This document shows, one piece after another, positions 6,862 to 14,186 of a stretch of 20,297 nt of DNA. Under the pieces are notes generated by a model. The model had not been told where the DNA came from. It worked only from the letters and a program-made list of their open reading frames with translations, and did not search any database. The translations under genes were made by a program, and so were the position numbers. The DNA is from a virus. Location: the IMG/VR virus record IMGVR_UViG_3300010885_044405, positions 1 through 20,297 of that record; one strand, 5' to 3'. The stretch's first letter is position 1, and every line of letters starts with the position of its first letter.

Positions 6862-7422
6862 CTATTTCACAAAGAATCCAAATATTCTAGCACCAATACT
6901 TAAAAATCTAGTAGGGAAAAAATAAAACAATGCTCCGAGTGCTGATAATATAGTTCCAAAAATAGCAAACCATTTAATAGTTTTCTTTCTCTCGTAATCT
7001 CTAATAGTTTCGGTTCTGATGTTCTCCGTAATGATATCAGATACAAGATCTTTGTTCTTATCCTCTAGTTCTTCTATGATATTTACTTCTTTTTTATCTT
7101 CTTTGAATTTATCATCTATGGCTTTGGATAATTCTGCCGCAGTTAGATTTTTGTATTCATTACCGTCGTCAATCTTAGATCCTAGTAATGTTTGGCCTTT
7201 TTCCAAGATATCAACAGCATTTTGTAATTCAGGATCAATTTGAGATTTTTTCTTTATTAATTCTTTGGCAACCGCAATAAAGTCCTTAGCATCTTCATTT
7301 AATTTATCTTGTTTTTGATCTATTTGTCTTTGGTATTTTGTATACTCATTTACTTTAGATGTGGCGCAAGATGTGGTAAATCCCACCAAAACGATCAAAA
7401 TAGTTTTAAATAAAGATTTCAT
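6862..7422 (-). CDS. Lipoprotein with C-terminal membrane segment; candidate unimolecular spanin
   Basis: A 186-aa protein from the ATG at 7422. A frame extension to a TTG at 7455 is possible but would overlap the upstream gene and put extra residues before the signal peptide. MKSLFK plus a hydrophobic stretch ends in VGFTTSC, a lipobox-type site giving Cys19. Next comes about 130 residues of charged, probably helical periplasmic sequence, then a hydrophobic segment around residues 150-170 (IKWFAIFGTILSALGALFYFF) and a short basic tail. An outer-membrane lipoprotein signal with a C-terminal transmembrane segment is the defining layout of unimolecular spanins such as phage T1 gp11, which fuse inner and outer membranes at lysis. 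Other choices are an envelope or superinfection-related lipoprotein. No lysin or holin is adjacent. No clear TAAATA element precedes the start. Confidence 0.75.
   Translation of the reverse strand: MKSLFKTILIVLVGFTTSCATSKVNEYTKYQRQIDQKQDKLNEDAKDFIAVAKELIKKKSQIDPELQNAVDILEKGQTLLGSKIDDGNEYKNLTAAELSKAIDDKFKEDKKEVNIIEELEDKNKDLVSDIITENIRTETIRDYERKKTIKWFAIFGTILSALGALFYFFPTRFLSIGARIFGFFVK
6863..6869 (-). promoter_or_regulatory. TGAAATA late-promoter-like motif, 5 nt before the 6857 gene
   Basis: Minus strand TGAAATA (one base off NTAAATA), spacer GATAT, then ATG at 6857. It overlaps the TAG stop of the upstream gene. Confidence 0.5.
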
Positions 7423-7445
7423 AAATCTACGTAAGTTATTGATTA

Positions 7446-8615
7446 TCAACCACAAATCCAGAAAGAGGGCTCGGCGTCCCCAAATCCTGCGGCGTTAGTA
7501 TATAATTGTGTTTCTAACTTTTCTTTTTCAGCCAAACCCTGCTGCATAATATCAGTAGTAAAAGCTTGTCCTCCGAAAATTTGTACTCCGCTAAATTTTC
7601 CTCTTACATGACCAACATTTATTTTTGTGAGTGCCAAAGCATATTGATAAACCCATGGTTCTTTTATTAGATCTCTTATGGGTTTTTCTATATAACAATT
7701 AATTACTCCATAAAAATGCACAGAAGTTGTGGGTTCGGGATAGATCCTCATGTACTGTGTACGATCATCAAATTCATATGATCTCTTTGTAGCCAATACT
7801 TTTTCACGAGTTTCAAGCCAGTTTTTAACTGTGTACCAACTGATTAAATCAAATCCATAATTTCCCATGGCATAACTAAAATAAGTTTGTTGTGCCAAGG
7901 TTTGTTCGATTGTGAATAGTGTATTAATTCCAGTGGTTGCTCCTTCTTCGAAATCAGTAATCGCCATTACTTTACGATAGTCCATGGCATCATAATCAAA
8001 CATGTTATTGTAGATTACGGGAGTTTGTGCATTACATTCCCCATTCATCGTAAGTTCTTTTGTTACTGTATTAACAAAGAATGATGATACTGGTATCATC
8101 GAAAGAATTGGATTCGCTGCAAAAGATGTTACAACTTGATTATATGTAGAATAATCTAGAATCTGATTACGTTCCATTCCATCAATAAATGCTGCGGATA
8201 ATTCTGGAACCACAGAGAAAAATACTTTATTAATACTAGATACTGCAACATACATTGTATCTGGTGGTAAAAGATACGGAGCAGTATCAACAGATTCGGT
8301 TTTGTGTGTAACCTTTTCTCTTAAATTTAAACCATTATTTGCCAGAGTATACAAATGATCCAAACGAATTCCACGTCCACGTTCATATAGAGCAGAATCT
8401 AGAATTAGATATTCTTTGGTATATCCTGCGAATTTTGAGAACATTTCACAGGCAATACCAATATTTTCAAACAATTGATCCTGATGCACCTCCACAGATA
8501 TTAATGGAGCACCCAAAGATCTTACAATCCTGTCACCCAAACGAGCAAAACAATCAATCTTATTATTAAGATTAGTACTCTGAAATGCCGAAACAGGCGT
8601 AATTACACATGACAT
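7446..8615 (-). CDS. Neck/connector-like virion structural protein
   Basis: A 389-aa protein immediately after the portal gene. The N-terminal region (RIVRSLGAPLISVEVHQDQL, then FENIGIACEMFSKF, about residues 25-65) has the look of phage adaptor or neck proteins, where a beta segment leads into helices carrying acidic residues. The C-terminal segment WVYQYALALTKINVGHVRGK, followed by FSGVQIFGGQAF and a helix with EKEKLETQL, resembles a pattern seen in T4-like marine phage structural proteins. I cannot tell whether it corresponds to T4 gp13, gp14 or another connector component. CTAAATA stands 5 nt before the ATG, placing it in the late set. The structural role is inferred from position and late control; confidence in the exact part is low. 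Confidence 0.85.
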   Translation of the reverse strand: MSCVITPVSAFQSTNLNNKIDCFARLGDRIVRSLGAPLISVEVHQDQLFENIGIACEMFSKFAGYTKEYLILDSALYERGRGIRLDHLYTLANNGLNLREKVTHKTESVDTAPYLLPPDTMYVAVSSINKVFFSVVPELSAAFIDGMERNQILDYSTYNQVVTSFAANPILSMIPVSSFFVNTVTKELTMNGECNAQTPVIYNNMFDYDAMDYRKVMAITDFEEGATTGINTLFTIEQTLAQQTYFSYAMGNYGFDLISWYTVKNWLETREKVLATKRSYEFDDRTQYMRIYPEPTTSVHFYGVINCYIEKPIRDLIKEPWVYQYALALTKINVGHVRGKFSGVQIFGGQAFTTDIMQQGLAEKEKLETQLYTNAAGFGDAEPSFWICG

Positions 8616-8620
8616 GTAAT

Positions 8621-8627
8621 TATTTAG
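8621..8627 (-). promoter_or_regulatory. CTAAATA late-promoter-like motif, 5 nt before the neck-like gene
   Basis: Minus strand CTAAATA, spacer ATTAC, then ATG at 8615. It fills the 17-nt gap after the portal stop codon. Confidence 0.75.
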
Positions 8628-8632
8628 TCATA

Positions 8633-10450
8633 TTATGCTGCTGGTGGTGTTTCTGGTGCTCCTCCTGCGGGAGGTGGTGCTCCTGCTTCTCCACTTGCTT
8701 CAGCTCCTCCTTCAGCACCTGAGGGTGCTCCCATATTAACGGGTCCACCTGCTGGAGGTGGTGGTAATCCTCCACCCCCTCCACCTCCACCACCTGATGG
8801 AGGTAGTCCTTCAGCTCCTGCTTCTCCTCCTGCATTAGCTTGTGCTTCTAATGCTTCTTTCCATTTTGGTCCTAAAGTTTCGATCTGTGTTAATTCCCAA
8901 CGAAGTTCTTTATCTTTACGCAAGAATTCACGGTTCGCTTTAATATCAATATCAGACCATCCAAGATATCTCTTCTGAGCAAAAGTTGGAGATACTGATT
9001 CGTTCGCAGCCAGATTTCCGAAATTAGAAACTTTAAGCTCCAACTTCTGGCTTTCACGAAGTTCATAGAAATTAGTTGGAACATTAAATTCAATCTGTAC
9101 GGATTCTTCTTTTAGTTCGAACTCTTTCCACAGATTCTTCATCTGAAGATGAGTTATAAATCCGTTTTTCAAACCAGCACAGAACAGTTGCTGCAACCTG
9201 ATAATAAAACGAGCAAACTTTAATTCTTCACGAAGCATATCAGCTCCGTCACGGAATGCATCTTGAGGATCTAGACGAGTGGTTGGTACTTTGAGAGACT
9301 GATATAACTTCTTAACGAAGTAAAGTAAATCTTCTAAATTTCCAAGATTTTGGGCACCTTCAAGCTGAATTACGCTAGTTCCTTCAGATCCAGCACGTTT
9401 TGCAAACCAAAAATTATCCATAATAGATTGTGGATTGAATTTTTGTGTAATTCCACCTTGGGACGGATCGTATGTTTTGCTAGACCAATATTGTGTTACC
9501 AATTTACGAAGATATGCTTCGGCTTTTGGTGCTGGCATATTACCAACATCAACATTAAAAACCAACCTTTCGGGAGCACGAGCCAAACGATAAATTACAA
9601 TCGAATCTTCGATCATGCTCAACTGACGATAAGCTCTCCTAGCATTTTCCAAAAATGGAAGACGCATTGTTTTGCTTTCATTCCATACATCAGAATGAAC
9701 ATATGTTACTTGGTTTTTATCCAAGGGTACATAATCCACGCCAACTTGTTTCAGCGGATTATTGGGATCGAATTTTGGCTTACGATAAAGATATCCTTTT
9801 ACCAAAACATTCTGTACATTTGAAAAAACTGGATCGACTAGTTCAGTCGGAATCTGAACAATTCCAAGAATACCTTCTTCAGGATAATCTTTATGAATAA
9901 TATGTTCCCAATAAATTTCTCCTTCAACTAACAACTGCCTAAAATAAGACCAGCCTTTGTGTTCGAAATCAAAATGAGAAACGTATTTAAAAAACTCTTT
10001 GTTTAAGGTTTCCGTCTGAAAATCCGACAAAGAAATATTTTTGAATTTAAGATTCAAACAACTATTTGTAGAAGAATCTATATTAATAATTTCATCACAG
10101 ATCTCATCTAATGCATTAGCAACTTCTGAGAAAGCTGCCATGATCCTATAATCTCTTACTCTTGCCAATTTATCCTTCTGGATATTGGCATACATTACTT
10201 CACTGTATCGCTTGTCCGCAGTAATGTTTCCTACACTTTGATTGTTAAATTCAAAGTTTTGAGAAATAGAATGACGTGATAAAACTTCAGCTCTTCTTGT
10301 TCCAGTTTCTTCGAAATACTTGTACTTTGGATTTAAATTATCGGTTAATTTTGATACATCAAATCCCGAGTAAGGTAGCTTTGATGTGATGTAATTCATC
10401 AAATCTCTACCAAACGTGGAACTTTTCCCATCATCAAAATTATTTGCCAT
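8633..10450 (-). CDS. 20: Portal vertex protein, T4 gp20-like
   Basis: The dodecameric portal through which DNA is packaged and to which the neck binds. The protein is 605 aa (T4 gp20 is 524). The central part closely follows gp20: APERLVFNVDVGNMPAPKAE, then KLVTQYWSSK, DNFWFAKRAGSEGTSV, LEGAQNLGNLEDLLYFVKKLY, LKVPTTRLD and LREELKFARFIIRLQQLF. The excess length is largely a C-terminal tail of about 68 residues made of Gly, Ala, Pro, Glu and Ser, including nine Gly in a row and Pro runs, which T4 gp20 lacks. The tail is probably disordered and may sit inside the capsid or contact the terminase or core. GTAAATA lies 6 nt before the ATG at 10450. Confidence 0.95.
   Translation of the reverse strand: MANNFDDGKSSTFGRDLMNYITSKLPYSGFDVSKLTDNLNPKYKYFEETGTRRAEVLSRHSISQNFEFNNQSVGNITADKRYSEVMYANIQKDKLARVRDYRIMAAFSEVANALDEICDEIINIDSSTNSCLNLKFKNISLSDFQTETLNKEFFKYVSHFDFEHKGWSYFRQLLVEGEIYWEHIIHKDYPEEGILGIVQIPTELVDPVFSNVQNVLVKGYLYRKPKFDPNNPLKQVGVDYVPLDKNQVTYVHSDVWNESKTMRLPFLENARRAYRQLSMIEDSIVIYRLARAPERLVFNVDVGNMPAPKAEAYLRKLVTQYWSSKTYDPSQGGITQKFNPQSIMDNFWFAKRAGSEGTSVIQLEGAQNLGNLEDLLYFVKKLYQSLKVPTTRLDPQDAFRDGADMLREELKFARFIIRLQQLFCAGLKNGFITHLQMKNLWKEFELKEESVQIEFNVPTNFYELRESQKLELKVSNFGNLAANESVSPTFAQKRYLGWSDIDIKANREFLRKDKELRWELTQIETLGPKWKEALEAQANAGGEAGAEGLPPSGGGGGGGGGLPPPPAGGPVNMGAPSGAEGGAEASGEAGAPPPAGGAPETPPAA
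8636..8839 (-). repeat. Low-complexity Gly/Pro/Ala-rich coding repeat in the portal tail
   Basis: GGN and CCN triplet runs encode the last 68 or so residues of the portal, including a run of nine Gly and the string LPPPPAGGP. It is locally far richer in G+C than the surrounding DNA and looks like a product of triplet expansion; slippage could vary its length between relatives. Confidence 0.85.
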
Positions 10451-10456
10451 ACTGTG

Positions 10457-10463
10457 TATTTAC
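10457..10463 (-). promoter_or_regulatory. GTAAATA late-promoter-like motif, 6 nt before portal start
   Basis: Minus strand GTAAATA, spacer CACAGT, then ATG at 10450. It lies in the gap between the gp15-like stop and the portal start. Confidence 0.6.
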
Positions 10464-10469
10464 TATAAA

Positions 10470-11621
10470 TTAGCTAGAAAGATATGTCAATGTCGTATTA
10501 ATTGAATTTGTATCCATCCAACCAATTTCATTAACCACAATGAAATTGATATCTCCATTTCCAGTAAGCGGAGGCAAATTCACATGGATTACATTCTCTC
10601 CGAATACTTGCAAATAATTATTTGGGATATCAAAAGCTGTTATCGAAGGATAATAAGTAAAATCAAACGAAGAAATATTATTATAAATTGTGGGAGAATT
10701 ACTACTCAGCATAACATGATGAGTATATTGGAAGTTTTCACCAGCAATTACAAATGTCGTTGGATAAAGATAATTTGATTTTACTATATTATATCCAGAT
10801 AATTCTCTCAGCCCAACAGGAGTATTCAAATATAAATTTGTTAGTAATGGAGTTCCTGAAACTGATACAGTTTCATTTTCATCTGGTAATCCTTGTCTTG
10901 GATCATACACATATTCATCCGCAGAAAGAGCTGGATAAGAATCGTAACTAAGGATGTTTTCTGTGGTGGTATGAAAATTGGCATCAATGAAATAGATATT
11001 TTTAGCTAGATCTGCTGGTGCTGCTGGGAATAGCCAGCCTTTAATCACGAAAGAAGTCGTAGCAACAAATCTTGGCTTATCAGTTGCCGTGACTTCCACA
11101 GGATATTCTAAATTAATATTTCCATCCCAAAGTACTTCAGAACGAATTTCATTGATGATTTCTATACCAAAATCATCAGGTAATCTCCAAGAAATGATAA
11201 TATAAGGATTAGAATAAGGAACGAAATTTGACAGAATCTGATCCATGTCACTTTGATAATTCGTTAAAATATTAACAGCAACCGTCAGGTTCACAGGAAC
11301 TGGCATGGGAACCCTAGCCGAAAATTTAGCATTAACCTCTCTTCTTACTGGCGAGTAAAAACCATCAATTTTATTAAAAACACGATTTTCGTCACGATTT
11401 ATTGAAGTGATATTCACCGCAATAACAGGAACTGTGATGTTCTGTGCCTTGTTTACAATGTCCATAAGAACCCTTTCTTTGGGAGCATGGACATAACGAA
11501 CCTTAATCTGTTCTTTTTCTTCTCTTAGTTTGTTGTATCTAGAAATAACAACATCATCCATCGCAGCTATGAACTGCGTAATAAGATCTTTAATTTCAAA
11601 ATGGAATCCTTTATTAAACAC
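10470..11621 (-). CDS. 15: Tail sheath stabiliser, T4 gp15-like, with C-terminal extension
   Basis: Caps the contractile tail at its head-proximal end and helps join tail to neck. The protein is 383 aa (T4 gp15 is 272). Residues 1-240 follow gp15: an N-terminal amphipathic helix, IKVRYVHAPKERVLMDI, then PVPVNLTVAVNILTNYQSD, MDQILSNFVPYSNPYI, and TTSFVIKGWLFP, matching the gp15 pattern of an ILTNYQSDMDQI-like helix and an F-x-VxGWxxP strand. The last 125 residues are extra: YPTTFVIAGENF and a run of beta strands ending in DINFIVVNEIGWMD, reminiscent of an IPT/TIG or Ig-like fold. The start is GTG at 11621, supported by CTAAATA at a 5-nt gap; an ATG start nearby would lose the first helix. It lies next to the portal, as neck genes often do. 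Confidence 0.82.
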   Translation of the reverse strand: MFNKGFHFEIKDLITQFIAAMDDVVISRYNKLREEKEQIKVRYVHAPKERVLMDIVNKAQNITVPVIAVNITSINRDENRVFNKIDGFYSPVRREVNAKFSARVPMPVPVNLTVAVNILTNYQSDMDQILSNFVPYSNPYIIISWRLPDDFGIEIINEIRSEVLWDGNINLEYPVEVTATDKPRFVATTSFVIKGWLFPAAPADLAKNIYFIDANFHTTTENILSYDSYPALSADEYVYDPRQGLPDENETVSVSGTPLLTNLYLNTPVGLRELSGYNIVKSNYLYPTTFVIAGENFQYTHHVMLSSNSPTIYNNISSFDFTYYPSITAFDIPNNYLQVFGENVIHVNLPPLTGNGDINFIVVNEIGWMDTNSINTTLTYLSS

Positions 11622-11626
11622 AGAAG

Positions 11627-11633
11627 TATTTAG
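11627..11633 (-). promoter_or_regulatory. CTAAATA late-promoter-like motif, 5 nt before the gp15 GTG start
   Basis: Minus strand CTAAATA, spacer CTTCT, then GTG at 11621. The fixed spacing is the main evidence for choosing this non-ATG start. Confidence 0.75.
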
Positions 11634-11639
11634 GCTAAA

Positions 11640-13265
11640 TTATACAAAACGAGAAAGGAAATAGCGAGGTAGTTTCCTAGCATTCCGTAAAACGGCATCC
11701 GAAATTGTTCCATCTAGAATATATGTGACACATTTGTCGTTTTTCGTTCTAACTCCACGACCACATGCTTGAATAAGATGATTTAACATCTTATTTTGAT
11801 ACCAATCTTTGTTCTCAGTGAACAATCTTTTGATACGTTCATCATTCAGTGGCATGTATGCCGCCTTCACAATGATCTGAAAACGAGCCAAATCTTCTTT
11901 CAAGTCTACACCATAAGTCATGGAAGGACTCACCAGAATAGTAGGATCAGGAGATTCAGTATGCTGACGAATAATTTGTTCGTTATTAGCACCGTCTAAT
12001 CTGAAAAGAAATCTTGGATCATGTATATTATCTTTGAGATATTGTGTGATCTCCATGGTATGTGTATGGATCACACCTTTTACATTTTTATGAAGAGTGC
12101 AGATTTTATTAATAGATTCTGCCAATTGTGGAAGCTTTTCCTTTAGATTTTTATAATTAATCTTGTTCTTGGTTGTGACATAGATCGGAGCATTTTTGGG
12201 ATCAAATGTAGAATCCACTTCGATATATTTGAATTTATCAATTCCCAATGTCTTGGCAAAGTTATCTGGATCGATAATTGTTGCGGACATTAATAGAATT
12301 TTACCACCATGATCAAAGATATGTTTTGCTAGTTTATCCACCCTTAATGGTTTTAATGTGATTCCTTCAAGGGAATTCTCCACGACATATTCACATTCTT
12401 CCCATGTTTCCATGGTTGTTCGCATTTGCATCAACAAATTATTAAACAATTTGTAACGCTGAACATCCATTTCATTAAAGGAATTCTTCTTCTTACGGTT
12501 TAGTGTTTTCTTCAGTTCCTCAACTTCATCTCCAAGTTTCATTACAAGTGTATCTAGCCACACCCGAAACTTTCCATAATTTGTGATTGGAATATCAGTT
12601 GGCTTGAATCCCACCCTACGTAGAATTTTATAATTTAAATTTCGGCTGAACCTTTTAACAAGCTCGTCCTCGATTTCAGAGGCTTCATCACAAATAATAT
12701 ATTCTCGCCTTTTAACATGGTCTGGAAGCGAAAGAAACATGCTATAGTTTAACACTCCAAACTTATTCGTCAGAACAGATTTTCTGGAATTATAATATTC
12801 ACAAACAGAATTAAGAATACAAGATTCTTTGATTCTTGGATTAAACAAACAAGGTGCCACTTCCACATCGCAACTTGTATCTACTTTGCAAATATAACTA
12901 CTTTTTCCTTTCAACGAACTAGAATCATCAAACAGATTTGTATACTGATCCTGAAGACTTTTTGTGATCGTTAAGGCAAACACACCGAAGTCACGTTCTT
13001 CTTTGCATTCTTCTTCTTTTAAATAATCTCCGAATTCATCAATTCTGAAAGCATTATTAGTTTCAATTAGCTTTACGAATTCTTCGGTGGGTTCTTTGGA
13101 AATGTTTGCTAGAGTTTTAGACAAAAAAGATTTACCGCTTCCAGTAGGGGCGCAGGCAATAACGAACTTGTGTCCGTTATGAAATGCATCATCAATCTGA
13201 TTCAGCAACTCAATCTGTTGCGGAAGAGGTTGAAATTTTGTGGGAAAATAGTCAAGAAGTGCCAT
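11640..13265 (-). CDS. Superfamily 2 DNA helicase, XPD/DinG type with Fe-S cysteines
   Basis: An ATP-dependent 5'-3' type DNA helicase by family. The 541-aa protein has all core motifs: a Q-motif-like PLPQQIELL; motif I APTGSGKS (residues 39-46); motif II DEAS in place of DEAH (193-196); motif III LLMSATI; a motif V-like TYGVDL; and motif VI QACGRGVR. Between motifs I and II are Cys126, 132, 139, 149 and 155, the place where XPD/Rad3/DinG helicases bind a 4Fe-4S cluster, so an Fe-S cluster is likely. The role would be in replication, recombination or repair; it is not one of the classical T4 helicases (gp41, Dda, UvsW). It sits between structural genes but has no TAAATA element at its start (TATATTG at that position), consistent with early or middle expression through read-through from upstream. 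Confidence 0.9.
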   Translation of the reverse strand: MALLDYFPTKFQPLPQQIELLNQIDDAFHNGHKFVIACAPTGSGKSFLSKTLANISKEPTEEFVKLIETNNAFRIDEFGDYLKEEECKEERDFGVFALTITKSLQDQYTNLFDDSSSLKGKSSYICKVDTSCDVEVAPCLFNPRIKESCILNSVCEYYNSRKSVLTNKFGVLNYSMFLSLPDHVKRREYIICDEASEIEDELVKRFSRNLNYKILRRVGFKPTDIPITNYGKFRVWLDTLVMKLGDEVEELKKTLNRKKKNSFNEMDVQRYKLFNNLLMQMRTTMETWEECEYVVENSLEGITLKPLRVDKLAKHIFDHGGKILLMSATIIDPDNFAKTLGIDKFKYIEVDSTFDPKNAPIYVTTKNKINYKNLKEKLPQLAESINKICTLHKNVKGVIHTHTMEITQYLKDNIHDPRFLFRLDGANNEQIIRQHTESPDPTILVSPSMTYGVDLKEDLARFQIIVKAAYMPLNDERIKRLFTENKDWYQNKMLNHLIQACGRGVRTKNDKCVTYILDGTISDAVLRNARKLPRYFLSRFV

Positions 13266-13280
13266 TTACCCAATATAGGG

Positions 13281-13634
13281 CTACAATACAGACAGATCAA
13301 GCGAATTCTTTTCGAAGATCGTCAACTTGCTGTCAAAGAAACGAGAATTGTTTTTCTTGTTTAATGAAACCAAACGGTAATACAATTCCGCATCACTTTT
13401 AGAAATCGCCTCTAAAGTATAATCCAAAACCAAATAATTCTTCACACGTTTAATATCGTATGGATAAGGAATTTCATATTTCTTCTGCACATTATTACTC
13501 TTTAAATGAAAATTTAAATAAAAATCTTTCTGACTGAAAAGAATTAATTTCCCGTCTTTGATAATTTTGTTGTCGATTGCAAATACAATATCTCTTTGCA
13601 TGAAATACTTAAAATTATCTTCTACGTTGTGCAT
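13281..13634 (-). CDS. Small phage protein of unknown function
   Basis: A 117-aa protein I cannot assign. It is basic and aromatic-rich with alternating short strands (RDIVFAIDNKIIKDGKLILF, then KDFYLNFHL and KKYEIPYPYDI) and a helix near residues 70-88, suggesting a compact beta-rich fold. No membrane segment or catalytic motif is visible. It lies between the SH3-like gene and the helicase, 15 nt before the helicase start. TTAAATA lies 6 nt before its ATG, suggesting late transcription or a shared element. Confidence 0.75.
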   Translation of the reverse strand: MHNVEDNFKYFMQRDIVFAIDNKIIKDGKLILFSQKDFYLNFHLKSNNVQKKYEIPYPYDIKRVKNYLVLDYTLEAISKSDAELYYRLVSLNKKNNSRFFDSKLTIFEKNSLDLSVL

Positions 13635-13640
13635 TAAACC

Positions 13641-13647
13641 TATTTAA
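13641..13647 (-). promoter_or_regulatory. TTAAATA late-promoter-like motif, 6 nt before the 13634 gene
   Basis: Minus strand TTAAATA, spacer GGTTTA, then ATG at 13634. It lies in the 30-nt gap after the SH3-like gene. Confidence 0.55.
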
Positions 13648-13664
13648 AAGGTTTATATGAAACA

Positions 13665-14174
13665 TCAAGAGTCCATCCAGTATGCCAGTTCTGATAAGGG
13701 CATTTTAATCATTTCATTATACACAAATTCCCAAAAGAATTGATCATTCATTACTGTGATATCTTGTGTAGCCTTTCTTTTTACAAACGGAGATATGATA
13801 TCATCGTTCTTTTTTATCTTTCTAATACTTTTATTAACTGGATATTCTCCCACAAGTAGGCATTCATCCATATTAATACACCTATAATCTTGCATCACAA
13901 TATCCCAAGTAATAATTAGATTTTTTGCTCGGGGATCGAAATGTAAAGGAATATCACTATGCTTTGGTTTTCTATAAGCAAGATTAACTACTCCCAGAGT
14001 AGAATTTAATAATTCTGGACAATTCGAACATAACATCCTTCTAGAAGTTACTGTGGGACGTATATGCCCCCGAACAGGACGATGTCTGCGAACTATAAAT
14101 AATTCACAGACACCTTTTCTGAGCTTTGCTTGTAGGCTGGAATATCCTACATAATTACCTATGGAACCAATCAC
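13665..14174 (-). CDS. SH3-barrel-like small phage protein
   Basis: A 169-aa protein. The central segment TSRRMLCSNCPELLNSTLG, then LAYRKP and KNLIITWDIVMQDYRCINMDE, resembles a small protein common in T4-like marine phages that is often annotated as an SH3 beta-barrel fold; I recall this pattern but could not check it. The C-terminal part ends in FFWEFVYNEMIKM and YWMDS. Cys48 and Cys51 and further Cys residues could bind metal but the pattern is incomplete. Function is unknown. The start is GTG at 14174, chosen because TTAAATA lies exactly 5 nt upstream. It follows the GroES-like gene by 8 nt, so the two are likely co-transcribed. Confidence 0.75.
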   Translation of the reverse strand: MIGSIGNYVGYSSLQAKLRKGVCELFIVRRHRPVRGHIRPTVTSRRMLCSNCPELLNSTLGVVNLAYRKPKHSDIPLHFDPRAKNLIITWDIVMQDYRCINMDECLLVGEYPVNKSIRKIKKNDDIISPFVKRKATQDITVMNDQFFWEFVYNEMIKMPLSELAYWMDS

Positions 14175-14179
14175 ATAAC

Positions 14180-14186
14180 TATTTAA
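14180..14186 (-). promoter_or_regulatory. TTAAATA late-promoter-like motif, 5 nt before the 14174 GTG start
   Basis: Minus strand TTAAATA, spacer GTTAT, then GTG. It overlaps the TAA stop of the GroES-like gene. Confidence 0.65.

Noticed and set aside
7423-7455. Upstream TTG start adding 11 residues to the candidate spanin
   Set aside because: It would overlap the neck-like gene and place charged residues before the signal peptide; the ATG at 7422 gives a normal signal.
9350-9823. 157-aa plus-strand open frame
   Set aside because: It is fully antisense to the conserved gp20 portal coding region and has no recognisable motif or start context.
13269-13280. CCC-AATATA-GGG inverted repeat as an operator before the helicase
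   Set aside because: Only three pairs match; too weak to call a site.
14094-14101. Perfect T4 late promoter consensus TATAAATA on the plus strand
   Set aside because: It lies inside the SH3-like gene on the opposite strand and no plus-strand gene follows it; probably chance in AT-rich DNA.
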